This document shows, in pieces, positions 1 through 7,362 of a stretch of 14,961 nt of DNA. The notes beneath the pieces are model-generated. The model was not told where the DNA came from. It did not search any database and saw nothing but the letters and a program-made list of their open reading frames with translations. Both the position numbers and the translations under genes were made by a program. The DNA lies in the NCBI GenBank assembly GCA_003160265.1, contig PLQY01000094.1, forward strand, positions 20,602 to 35,562. The letters run 5' to 3'. Origin of the DNA: Peptococcaceae bacterium. GTDB taxonomy: Bacteria > Bacillota > DSM-12270 > Thermacetogeniales > Thermacetogeniaceae. The stretch's first letter is position 1. Each line of letters begins with the position of its first letter.

Positions 1-2
1 TC

Positions 3-869
3 GATGACTCCAGGGCGATGGAGAGTTCCAAGGGGATCATCCGCCTGGCTATTGAAGCATTCAAAGAAAGAAAAGCTACAGCACAATCAGTACATGTTCC
101 TTCTTTCAAAAGCAAGGTCATGGCAGGCTTTAGCTTCGAGGCGCTGATGGATCTATTTGCAGCTATAAACCCTGAAAATCCGATCAAGGTGCTGACTGAC
201 GCCATTGACAGCGGTGAACTATCGGGTGTAGGAGCAGTTGTTGGTTGCAACAACCTGCAGGCTGTCCACGATCTGTCACACACCGAAATGATTAAGGGCT
301 TAGCTGCTGCCAATTGCTTTGTCGTCGTAGGCGGCTGTGCTGCACAGGCAGGCGCCAAGCATGATCTGCTTAATTATGAAGGCGTAGAGAAATATGCGGG
401 CCCCGGCCTGAAGGCATTCATCGACCGCCTCTACGAAGCTAACAAGGATAATTTGCCGGATAAGTTGCCACTAGCCTACCACATGGGTTCTTGCGTCGAT
501 TATAGCCGCATGGCCGATCTCTGGACAGCCATGGCCAACGAATGGGGAGTAGATATTGCCAAGATTCCGTTTGTTGCCAGCGCCCCCGAAGCCATGAGCG
601 AGAAAGCTGTTTCCATTGGCACTTGGGTGATCGCCAACGGCATTCCCACCCATGTTGGCTGCATGCCGCCGCTGGAAGGTAGCAGTCTGGTCTGGAGTGT
701 CGTCACTTGCATCGCCAACGATGTCTTTGGCGGATACTTCATATTAGAGACAGATCCATATGTCGCTGTCCAGAAGATGGTGGCCGCGCTCGAATATCGC
801 ACCTGGAAACTCGGCATCCACAGGAAGGTTGCCGTGGAGTACGAGTCCGAGCTAGCTGGTGTGTTTTAG
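3..869 (+). CDS. acsA: CO dehydrogenase catalytic subunit, C-terminal part (partial at window edge)
   Basis: This is the Ni-Fe CO dehydrogenase of the CODH/ACS complex, which reduces CO2 to CO (and the reverse) at the C-cluster in the cytoplasm. Only about the last 288 residues are present. The frame is open to the window edge, so the ATG at 18 is internal; the family is about 630-680 residues. Numbering from that Met, the tail holds three C-cluster cysteines, in GCNN (C77), GCAAQ (C107) and HMGSCVD (C159), with the 30- and about 50-residue spacings of characterised CooS proteins. The catalytic lysine lies in the SAPEAMSEKA segment (K196), 37 residues after the third cysteine as in the family. 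The missing N-terminal half should hold the B/D-cluster cysteines and the remaining C-cluster ligands. It lies 29 bp upstream of acsB, which supports the ACS-associated role (acsA) over a stand-alone CooS. GC is about 49% in the first 300 bases, clearly below the downstream genes. Confidence 0.95.
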   Translation, partial: DDSRAMESSKGIIRLAIEAFKERKATAQSVHVPSFKSKVMAGFSFEALMDLFAAINPENPIKVLTDAIDSGELSGVGAVVGCNNLQAVHDLSHTEMIKGLAAANCFVVVGGCAAQAGAKHDLLNYEGVEKYAGPGLKAFIDRLYEANKDNLPDKLPLAYHMGSCVDYSRMADLWTAMANEWGVDIAKIPFVASAPEAMSEKAVSIGTWVIANGIPTHVGCMPPLEGSSLVWSVVTCIANDVFGGYFILETDPYVAVQKMVAALEYRTWKLGIHRKVAVEYESELAGVF

Positions 870-898
870 TTATTAGTTAAAGGAAAGGGGGAAAAAGC

Positions 899-3115
899 AT
901 GTCCACAGCATGGCGCGTAGACAGAGAGAAATTTGAAGATATCTATGCAGGTTCCATGGAACCTGGCAAGGAACCAAAAAAACTATTCAGGCAGGCCTTC
1001 GAAGGAACGATCGTCGCCCTCAGCTACGCTGAAATCCTGCTCAATACAGCGATCAAAAACTATGGCCCCGATTTTAAGGTTCAATACCCGGAAACCGCCT
1101 ATTTCGTTCCGGCCATCCGGGCGCTGGGCGGCTACGAGGTCAACAAATTGGGTGACATGGTGCCGCTGCTTAACGCGAAGCGCAATGCGGTAGTTTCGGG
1201 CGCTAGCCTGGAGAACGCGATGCTCTGGGGCGAGGCGGTCATCTATGCGGCGGAGATCATTGAAGCTGTCAGAATGGCCACCGGCAGGACCGAGAAACTG
1301 CCCAAGCCCTGGACCGGGTTCATCCCCGACATGTACGTCCGCAAGTGGGGCATCAAGCACGTGGACTGGACGATCCCGGGTGAATTCGTGATCCTCGGCC
1401 GTTTCCGGACCTCGGATGACGCCCTCCGGATCGTCAACAAGCTCGTTCAGAAGGGCTTCATGCTGTTCCTGGTGGACGAAGTGATCGAGCAGTTGATGGA
1501 GAAGGGCTACAAGTTCGACGTCGACGCCTGGCCGGTGTACCCCCTGGGCAACTTCACCCAGGTGATCCACGCCGTCAACTACGCCTTCCGGGCATCCCTG
1601 ATGTTCCCGGGCATCCCTCCGGGAGACAAGTTCATGCACCGGAACTACCAGCGTGACCGCATACTAGTGGTCTGTCTGCTCTGTGGCGAACGGGACATCG
1701 TCAAGGTAGCCGCCTCCTTCGCCGCCATCTATATGGGCTTCCCGGTCATCGTCGATCAGCCACTGGAGGAGGACGAGACCTGGAAGGACTGGTACTTCTC
1801 GGTGCCTGACTACGACGAAGCGATCCAGCTCGGCATCGAGGTCCGCGGCATCAAGATCACGGCCATCGAGGTCAACGTCCCGATCAACCACGGCGCCGCC
1901 TTCGAGGGCGAGTCGATCCGCAAGGCCGACATGTTCGTGGAGTTCGGCGGCGGGCGCTCCCCAGCCTTCGAGCTGGTGCAGATGGCCGAGGCGGACGACG
2001 TCACCGACGGCAAGATCAACATCATCGGCCCCGACCTCGACCAGATGCAGGATGGCGGCGCCTACCCGATGGGCATCAAGTTCAAGGTATACGGTCGCAA
2101 GTTCCAGAGCGACTTCGAGCCGGTGCTGGAGCGCCGTGTCCACTACTTCATGAACTACGGCGAGGGCATCTGGCACATGGGCCAGCGCGACCAGAACTGG
2201 ATGCGCATCAGCAAGGTCGCCAACGAGAAGGGCTTCAGGCTGAAGGACCTGGGCACTCTGTTCTACGCCTACTTCAAAAAGGAATACTCGGCCATCGTCG
2301 ACCGCCTGGAGATCACCCTGATCACCGATGAGGCGGAGGTCGTGAAGGGCATGGCGGAAGCCAAGGCGGCCTACGCCAAGAGGGACGACCGGCTGACGAA
2401 CCTGCGTGACGAGTCCGTCACCGAGTTCTATACCTGCACCCTATGCCAGTCCTTCGCCCCGACCCACATCTGCTTCGTGTCGGCGGAGCGCACCGGACTC
2501 TGCGGCGCGGTCAGTTGGCTGGATGCCAAGGCCACCTACGAGATCGACCCGATCGGCGTCTGCCAGCCGGTGCCGATCACCAGCGAGTACGTGATCGATG
2601 CCAATACAGGAGAGTGGTCCTCCATCAACGAGACCGCCTCCGCCCGCACCCAGGGCAAGACCGAGTCGGTCTGCATGTACACCATGATGGACCGCCCGAT
2701 GACCACCTGCGGCTGCTGCGAGTGCATCATGGCCATGGTTCCCGAGTGCAACGGGTTCATGGTCACCACTCGTGAGCATAAAGGAATGACCCCGGTCGGC
2801 ATGACCTTCTCCAGCCTGGCCGGCATGGTCGGTGGCGGCAACCAGACCCCGGGCTTCGCCGGTGTCGGCCGGCTGTACCTGATCAGCCGGAAGTTCTTCC
2901 CGGCGGACGGCGGCCTCGGCAGGCTGGTCTGGATGCCCAAGGACTTGAAAGATCAGTTGCGTGACCAGCTCAATGAACGCGGCAAGGAAGAGGGCTTCGG
3001 CGACAACTTCGCCGACATGATCGCCGACGATACTATCGGCACCACGCCCGACGAGATCCAGCCATACCTGGAAGAGAAGGGTCATCCGGCCCTAAAGATG
3101 GATCCCTTGATGTAA
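899..3115 (+). CDS. acsB: Acetyl-CoA synthase, CODH/ACS complex subunit alpha/beta
   Basis: AcsB condenses CO, a methyl group from the corrinoid protein and CoA into acetyl-CoA at the Ni-Ni-[4Fe-4S] A-cluster. The 738-residue length matches the bacterial family (about 730) and includes the N-terminal domain that contacts CODH, which archaeal CdhC lacks. The A-cluster ligands are visible: C513, C516, C525 and C535 (CTLCQSFAPTHIC, then C after ten residues) bind the cubane. The C604-G605-C606 motif holds the distal nickel. Spacing matches Moorella C506/C509/C518/C528 and C595-G-C597 within two residues. The conserved segment after CGC runs through KGMTPVGMTFSSLAG and GGNQTPGFAG. The ATG start follows a purine-rich AAAGGAAAGGGGG site. 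A GC-rich hairpin follows in the gap before acsC. Base composition shifts from about 49% GC in acsA to about 64% in mid-acsB (1801-2100), while the first roughly 200 bases of acsB still look AT-richer. Confidence 0.98.
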   Translation: MSTAWRVDREKFEDIYAGSMEPGKEPKKLFRQAFEGTIVALSYAEILLNTAIKNYGPDFKVQYPETAYFVPAIRALGGYEVNKLGDMVPLLNAKRNAVVSGASLENAMLWGEAVIYAAEIIEAVRMATGRTEKLPKPWTGFIPDMYVRKWGIKHVDWTIPGEFVILGRFRTSDDALRIVNKLVQKGFMLFLVDEVIEQLMEKGYKFDVDAWPVYPLGNFTQVIHAVNYAFRASLMFPGIPPGDKFMHRNYQRDRILVVCLLCGERDIVKVAASFAAIYMGFPVIVDQPLEEDETWKDWYFSVPDYDEAIQLGIEVRGIKITAIEVNVPINHGAAFEGESIRKADMFVEFGGGRSPAFELVQMAEADDVTDGKINIIGPDLDQMQDGGAYPMGIKFKVYGRKFQSDFEPVLERRVHYFMNYGEGIWHMGQRDQNWMRISKVANEKGFRLKDLGTLFYAYFKKEYSAIVDRLEITLITDEAEVVKGMAEAKAAYAKRDDRLTNLRDESVTEFYTCTLCQSFAPTHICFVSAERTGLCGAVSWLDAKATYEIDPIGVCQPVPITSEYVIDANTGEWSSINETASARTQGKTESVCMYTMMDRPMTTCGCCECIMAMVPECNGFMVTTREHKGMTPVGMTFSSLAGMVGGGNQTPGFAGVGRLYLISRKFFPADGGLGRLVWMPKDLKDQLRDQLNERGKEEGFGDNFADMIADDTIGTTPDEIQPYLEEKGHPALKMDPLM

Positions 3116-3134
3116 CCTTAAAAGCAATCTGGAT

Positions 3135-3168
3135 TCGGGCGCTGCCGCTCTGAGAGGGCGGCGCCCGA
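3135..3168 (+). promoter_or_regulatory. GC-rich intercistronic hairpin between acsB and acsC
   Basis: TCGGGCGC (3135-3142) pairs perfectly with GCGCCCGA (3161-3168). The 18 bases between can pair further: TGCC with GGCG, then a bulged G and CTC with GAG closing a small TGA loop. No T-run follows; the sequence continues CAAAGGTTC. It is therefore unlikely to be a Rho-independent terminator. It may stabilise the 3' end of the upstream acsA-acsB message or partly attenuate transcription; that role is inferred from structure and position only. Confidence 0.6.
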
Positions 3169-3211
3169 CAAAGGTTCTTTAAACAAACAAGATCAAGAAA
3201 GGAGAAGTGAC

Positions 3212-4537
3212 ATGGGTTTAACAGGACTTGCAATCTTCAAACTGCTCCCGAAGACGAACTGTGGAGAATGTGGCGTACCGACATGCCTGGCCTTCGCTAT
3301 GGCCCTGGCTGCCGGCAAAGCCACGCTGAGCCAGTGCCCCTACGTCTCCAATGAGGCTAGGGAAGCGCTGGATGCCGCTACCGCGCCGCCGATCAAGCTG
3401 GTCAAGATGGGATCGGGGGACAAGGTGCTGGCGATCGGCGACGAGCAGGTCATCTTCCGTCATGACAAGACCTTCTATCACCCGACCGGTATTTTTATCG
3501 AGGTGGCTGACAACGATGCCAACCTCGCCGCCAAGATCGATGAGATCAATGGCATTGTGATCGAGCGTGTCGGTCAGAAGTACGAGGTGGACGGTGTCGC
3601 CATCGCCAACGCCTCCGGCAGCGCCGATACCTTCAAGGCGGCGGCCGAAGCTGTAGCCGGAAAGACCGACAAGGCCATCATCCTGCTGACCGAGTGCCCT
3701 ACCTGCATGGAGGCGGCGGCTGGCGCCATCGCTGCACGGAAACCGTTGCTGTACGCGGCCACCGCTGACAACTACGAGAAGATGGTGGCAGTGGCCAAGA
3801 AAGTCGACGCTCCGCTGGCGGTAAAGGGTGCGGATCTCAACGCTATGGCCGAACTGGTGGCCAAGATCGATTACAAGGAGCTGGTCATCGATTCCGGAGC
3901 GCGCCAGATATCCCAGGTGATCGCCGACCAGACCCAGATCCGTAATGGCGCCGTCAAGAAGCGGTTCCGGCCGTACGGATATCCGACGATCGCCTTCACC
4001 ACCGAGGCCGACCCGGCCATGGAAGTGCTGGAGGCACAGGCTTTCATCTCCAAGTATGCCAGCATCGTGGTGCTCAAGACCACCAAGACCGAATACCTGA
4101 TGGCGCTGTTTACCTGGAGAAGCAACCTCTATACCGACCCGCAGAAGCCGATCGCGGTGCAGCCGGGCGTCTATGCCATCGGCGCCGCCAACGAAAATTC
4201 CCCGGTGTACATCACCACCAACTTCTCGCTGACCTACTACACGGTGGCTACCGAAGTGGAATCCACCAGGCTGCCGAGCTACCTGATCGCCTTCGATACC
4301 GACGGTCTGTCCGTCATGACCGCCTGGGCCGGCGGCAAGTTTATCGGCGAGGCGATCGGCCCCTGGCTGAAGGATTCGGATATCAACGAGAAGGTCAAAA
4401 AGAAGGTTCTCATCATCCCGGGCGGCGTGGCGGCCATCAAGGGCAAGATCGAGGATCTCTCCGGCTGGGAAGTCATGGTAGGACCGCGTGATTCCAGCGG
4501 CATTACCTCCTTTGCCAAGCTGCGCCTGAATGTCTAA
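3212..4537 (+). CDS. acsC: Corrinoid iron-sulfur protein large subunit (CFeSP gamma)
   Basis: AcsC is the large subunit of the corrinoid iron-sulfur protein. With AcsD it carries the cobamide that accepts the methyl group from AcsE and hands it to the A-cluster of AcsB. The N-terminal [4Fe-4S] domain is clear: C17, C20, C25 and C42 in NCGECGVPTC and SQCPY, the cluster that reductively reactivates Co(II). The middle forms the TIM-barrel part. The C-terminal part (about residues 310-441, with TTNFSLTYYTVATEVES and WAGGKFIGEAIG) is the corrinoid-binding region. The 441-residue length is normal (about 445). The ATG follows an AAGGAGAAG site. No RACo/AcsV reactivation ATPase gene lies next to it here, although one is present in the Moorella cluster. 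It is followed by a 143-base gap with a strong hairpin before cooC. Confidence 0.97.
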   Translation: MGLTGLAIFKLLPKTNCGECGVPTCLAFAMALAAGKATLSQCPYVSNEAREALDAATAPPIKLVKMGSGDKVLAIGDEQVIFRHDKTFYHPTGIFIEVADNDANLAAKIDEINGIVIERVGQKYEVDGVAIANASGSADTFKAAAEAVAGKTDKAIILLTECPTCMEAAAGAIAARKPLLYAATADNYEKMVAVAKKVDAPLAVKGADLNAMAELVAKIDYKELVIDSGARQISQVIADQTQIRNGAVKKRFRPYGYPTIAFTTEADPAMEVLEAQAFISKYASIVVLKTTKTEYLMALFTWRSNLYTDPQKPIAVQPGVYAIGAANENSPVYITTNFSLTYYTVATEVESTRLPSYLIAFDTDGLSVMTAWAGGKFIGEAIGPWLKDSDINEKVKKKVLIIPGGVAAIKGKIEDLSGWEVMVGPRDSSGITSFAKLRLNV

Positions 4538-4545
4538 CTTGATGT

Positions 4546-4590
4546 TCGAAGCGGGTGCCCGCGTGCCCTCTGGGCGCGGGCGCGGTTCGA
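4546..4590 (+). promoter_or_regulatory. GC-rich intercistronic hairpin between acsC and cooC
   Basis: GCCCGCG (4557-4563) pairs with CGCGGGC (4575-4581). CCC/GGG can pair inside, and TCGAA (4546-4550) can pair with TTCGA (4586-4590) outside. No T-run follows. This is the second such structure in the cluster, in the same place relative to the preceding gene as the one after acsB. It fits an RNA stability or processing element that would lower expression of the maturation gene cooC relative to the structural genes; this is inference. Nearer to cooC, the octamer ACTTGCCG occurs twice in tandem (4623-4638), of unknown meaning. Confidence 0.55.
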
Positions 4591-4680
4591 TTCGAGCCTC
4601 GAGGAGGGTATTGGAAATTCTTACTTGCCGACTTGCCGGATAATCGAGGCCGGAGAGATCAATAAGAGGTGCGACAGTAT

Positions 4681-5424
4681 ATGTCGAAACACATTGCGGT
4701 AGCGGGCAAGGGCGGAACAGGCAAGACAACCCTGGCATCGATGCTGGTCAGGTACCTGGTGGAGACCGGGAAGGGCTCGGTCCTGGCGGTGGATGCGGAT
4801 TTCAACTCCACCCTGAACGAGGCCCTCGGCCTGGAGGTATCGGACACCATTGCCAACGTTCTGGCCGATATCAAGAAGAACAAGGTTCCGACCGGAATGA
4901 CCAAGGATGTGTTCATCGAACTGAAGCTGCACCAGGCATTGATTGAGACCAGGGACTACGATCTGCTGGTGATGGGAGGACCACAGGGCCCGGGTTGCTA
5001 CTGCTTCCCGAGCGAGATCCTGAAGCGCAACCTGGAGTCCCTCGACAAGAACTACGACTACATGGTCATTGACAACGAGGCGGGCATGGAACACATCAGC
5101 CGGGAGACGATCGAGAATGTCGATATCCTGCTGGTGATCTCCGATGCCACGGCAAAGGGTGTGCGGACTGCAGGACGGATCTACGAACTGGCTAAGCGTC
5201 TGCAGATCAGGATCGGTGCTGCCTACCTGATCGTCACCCGGATCGCCGACCCGGAGCCCCTCAGGAGCGATATCGAGGCCACCGGTCTCGAACTGCTGGG
5301 GGTGATCCCCGACGATCCGCTGGTAACGGAATACGACCTGCAGGGGAAGCCTTTGATGGGTCTCCCTGCTGACAGTCCCGCAGTCAGCGCATCGATGAAA
5401 TTGTTTGACAAACTACGATTTTAA
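4681..5424 (+). CDS. cooC: CooC/AcsF-type nickel-insertion ATPase for CODH/ACS
   Basis: This is a MinD/SIMIBI-class P-loop ATPase of the CooC family, which delivers nickel for maturation of CODH and/or ACS. From the ATG chosen here it has 247 residues, close to the usual 250-260. The deviant Walker A motif GKGGTGKTT is at residues 9-17. VLAVDADFNSTL (34-45) is the switch region. The CxC motif C106-Y-C108, which binds nickel at the dimer interface in CooC, sits in GPGCYCFP. A further SIMIBI motif is MVIDNEAGMEH. An in-frame GTG at 4669 would add four residues (MRQY), but the AGAGG at 4665-4669 is better spaced for 4681 and the family begins close to the P-loop. Its place between acsC and acsD points to the ACS-linked member (often called AcsF), but sequence alone does not separate AcsF from CooC. 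Confidence 0.93.
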   Translation: MSKHIAVAGKGGTGKTTLASMLVRYLVETGKGSVLAVDADFNSTLNEALGLEVSDTIANVLADIKKNKVPTGMTKDVFIELKLHQALIETRDYDLLVMGGPQGPGCYCFPSEILKRNLESLDKNYDYMVIDNEAGMEHISRETIENVDILLVISDATAKGVRTAGRIYELAKRLQIRIGAAYLIVTRIADPEPLRSDIEATGLELLGVIPDDPLVTEYDLQGKPLMGLPADSPAVSASMKLFDKLRF

Positions 5425-5444
5425 CTGAGAAAGGAGAGTACATT

Positions 5445-6419
5445 ATGCCGGTTGAAATTTACAAGGACAAGTTTACTGGCAAGGTTCTGGAAGTAATACT
5501 CGGCGCCACCAAAGAACAGGGTGGTACGAGGGCTTATACGGTGAAGCTGGGCGGGAGCTCGACCCTGCCGTTCCTGTACTACGAGGGCGAGCTTCCCAAC
5601 CGACCCGTGATCGCCATGGAAGTCTGGGATATCAAGCCGCAATGGAGCTCATCCTTTGAGCCGTATTACGGCGATGTCTGGAACGACCCGGTTGCCTGGG
5701 CGAAGAAGGCCGAGGAGTACGGCGCAGATGTGGTCTATCTAAAGCTGATGGGCGCAGATCCGGAACTGGAAAACTCCAGGAGCGCGGCTGATTGCGCCAA
5801 GCTGGTCAAGGATGTATTGGCTGCAACAGGCGCCCCGCTGATGGTCGAGGGCCCCGGCTTTCCGGAAAAGGACAACGATGTGCTGCAGGCGGTGGCAGAG
5901 GCTGCGGCCGGCGAAAACATCGCCCTGGGCGCGGCGGAAAAGGACAACTACCGCGGCATTGCTGCCGCTGCCATGATGGGCAGGCACTGCATCATCGGGC
6001 GTTCCCCCCTGGACATCAACATCCTGAAGCAGTTGAACATCATGATCACCGAAATGGGCGTTCCTATCAACAAGGTGCTAAACGACCCGATAACCAGCGG
6101 CCTCGGTTACGGCATCGAGTATTCCTTCTCCGTCATGGAGCGGGCCCGCTGGGGTGCCCTCATTGGTGACAAGATGATGGCCCTGCCGGTGGTCTGCCTG
6201 GCCGGCCCCGAGGCATGGCGCGGCAAGGAAGCAAACGCGGCCAACGCCGACGCAGGCCCGGGCTGGGGCGATGAGAAGGACCGCGGCATCATTTGGGAGG
6301 CCATGACCGCTGCCGCTCTGCTGCAGGCCGGCGGTGACCTGTTGCTCATGAGGCATCCCGAAGCAGCCAAGCTGGTCAGGAAGCAGATCGAAGAGCTCGC
6401 GGTGCCGAACAAGTACTAA
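5445..6419 (+). CDS. acsD: Corrinoid iron-sulfur protein small subunit (CFeSP delta)
   Basis: AcsD is the small TIM-barrel subunit of CFeSP. It forms the heterodimer with AcsC, and the corrinoid lies at their interface. The 324-residue length agrees with the family (about 310-325). Recognisable segments include the N-terminal YTVKLGGSSTLPFLYYEG, VYLKLMGADPE, PLMVEGPGFPEKD and the LNDPITSGLGYGIEYS barrel strand. No iron-sulfur cysteine motif is present, as expected for this subunit. The ATG is preceded by AAGGAG with good spacing. It lies 20 bp after cooC and 42 bp before acsE, all in one transcription unit. Confidence 0.96.
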   Translation: MPVEIYKDKFTGKVLEVILGATKEQGGTRAYTVKLGGSSTLPFLYYEGELPNRPVIAMEVWDIKPQWSSSFEPYYGDVWNDPVAWAKKAEEYGADVVYLKLMGADPELENSRSAADCAKLVKDVLAATGAPLMVEGPGFPEKDNDVLQAVAEAAAGENIALGAAEKDNYRGIAAAAMMGRHCIIGRSPLDINILKQLNIMITEMGVPINKVLNDPITSGLGYGIEYSFSVMERARWGALIGDKMMALPVVCLAGPEAWRGKEANAANADAGPGWGDEKDRGIIWEAMTAAALLQAGGDLLLMRHPEAAKLVRKQIEELAVPNKY

Positions 6420-6461
6420 GGCGTTTTTTAAAATAGACCATAAAAAGGGAGGTAAAAGCAG

Positions 6462-7259
6462 ATGGCATTTATGATGATCGGTGAACGCATCAACGGAATG
6501 TTCAAGGACATCGGCGAGGCCGTCGCCAAGTTCGACCCGAAGCCGATTCAGGACTGGGCGGTCAAGCAGACTCAGGCCGGCGCCGCATATCTCGACCTCA
6601 ACGTCGGCCCGACAGCGGCTGACCGCAAAAAGTCGATGGAGTGGATGGCCAAGATCATCTCGGAGGTCAGCGACGTTCCGATCGCTCTGGATTCCACCAA
6701 CTATGACGCCATCGAGGCCGCACTCCAGGTTATCGGTAAACCCGGGGCGCTGATCAACTCCTGCCCGAACGAGCGGGCAAAGATCGAGCGCGTTTTTCCG
6801 ATGGCGGCCAAGTATGGCGCCGGCATCGTCGCTCTGACCATGGACAAGTCCGGTATTCCTCTGAACGCTGACGCCCGCGTCGCCCATGCCATGGAACTGG
6901 TGGCTGCGGCCGACGAGTTCGGGGTGCCGACTGACAGTCTGTTTATCGACCCGCTGATCCTGCCCTGCAACGTCGCCCAGGCCCACGCCCCCGAGGTGCT
7001 GGAGGCACTGCGGCAGATCAAGACGCTCTGCGATCCGGCGCCGCATACGACCCTGGGTCTCAGCAACGTATCCCAGAACACCATAGACCGGTCGCTGGTC
7101 AACCGTACCTACGTGGTGATGGCGATCTGCGCCGGCCTGGATTCGGCGATCATCGACGTCAACGATGAGACCATGGTGGAATCCATTGCCACCGCCGACA
7201 TGCTGCTGAACCACGCCATTTACTGCGATTCTTACGTGAAAGTGTTCCGGCAGAGATAG
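6462..7259 (+). CDS. acsE: Methyltetrahydrofolate:corrinoid iron-sulfur protein methyltransferase
   Basis: AcsE (MeTr) transfers the N5-methyl group of methyl-tetrahydrofolate to Co(I) of CFeSP, linking the methyl branch to acetyl-CoA synthesis. It is a pterin-binding TIM barrel of 265 residues (Moorella enzyme 262). Conserved segments are MMIGERINGMFKDI at the start, YLDLNVGP (43-50), LDSTNYDAIEA, LFIDPLILPCNVAQ and LGLSNVSQN. Residues matching the known folate-binding and catalytic positions are present: D77 (Moorella D75), N99 (N96), D163 (D160) and N202 (N199, which protonates N5 in the Moorella enzyme). The ATG follows an excellent AGGGAGGT site. A strong terminator lies directly downstream, so acsE closes the acs transcription unit. 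Confidence 0.98.
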   Translation: MAFMMIGERINGMFKDIGEAVAKFDPKPIQDWAVKQTQAGAAYLDLNVGPTAADRKKSMEWMAKIISEVSDVPIALDSTNYDAIEAALQVIGKPGALINSCPNERAKIERVFPMAAKYGAGIVALTMDKSGIPLNADARVAHAMELVAAADEFGVPTDSLFIDPLILPCNVAQAHAPEVLEALRQIKTLCDPAPHTTLGLSNVSQNTIDRSLVNRTYVVMAICAGLDSAIIDVNDETMVESIATADMLLNHAIYCDSYVKVFRQR

Positions 7260-7265
7260 ACTGAA

Positions 7266-7316
7266 GGCCTGGAAGGGCCCCGCCTTTCGGCTGGGGCCCT
7301 TCCAAGGCCAATTTTT
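7266..7316 (+). terminator. Rho-independent terminator after acsE
   Basis: A perfect 11-bp stem GGAAGGGCCCC (7271-7281) / GGGGCCCTTCC (7293-7303) is extended outward by GGCCT/AAGGCC with one bulged A. A small inner CC/GG helix can form, and AATTTTT ends at 7316. It separates acsABC-cooC-acsDE from the metVF/hdr genes, so the latter probably have their own promoter or depend on read-through. I could not identify a convincing -35/-10 pair in the 46 bases between the T-run and the next start. Confidence 0.88.
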
Positions 7317-7328
7317 ACGTAATCGGGG

Positions 7329-7361
7329 AGGTTTCGAAGTTTTACTTTCAGGGGGAAACCT
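7329..7361 (+). promoter_or_regulatory. Inverted repeat enclosing the ribosome binding site of the HdrA-MvhD gene
   Basis: AGGTTTC (7329-7335) is perfectly complementary to GAAACCT (7355-7361), whose last base is one base before the ATG at 7363. The purine run GGGGG (7351-7355) that serves as ribosome binding site lies in the loop and stem base. A second purine site, GGGGAGG (7325-7331), lies in the 5' arm. Such a fold could modulate translation initiation; no ligand or regulator is recognisable. Confidence 0.35.
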
Positions 7362-7362
7362 A

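Noticed and set aside
983..3085. Several long - strand frames across acsB
   Set aside because: They are antisense shadows of the well-defined acsB; none has a Shine-Dalgarno site or family motif.
3135..3168. Hairpin after acsB as a terminator
   Set aside because: No T-run follows, and acsC continues the same pathway on the same strand. It is kept as an intercistronic structure only.
3218..4738. A 506-codon open frame on the - strand across acsC
   Set aside because: It is the antisense shadow of a high-GC gene. It has no ribosome site or recognisable domain, while acsC on the + strand matches its family over its full length.
6078..7214. A 378-codon open frame on the - strand across acsD/acsE
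   Set aside because: It is the mirror of acsD and acsE codon use, rich in His, Asp, Val and Gly as typical antisense frames are, with no domain signature.
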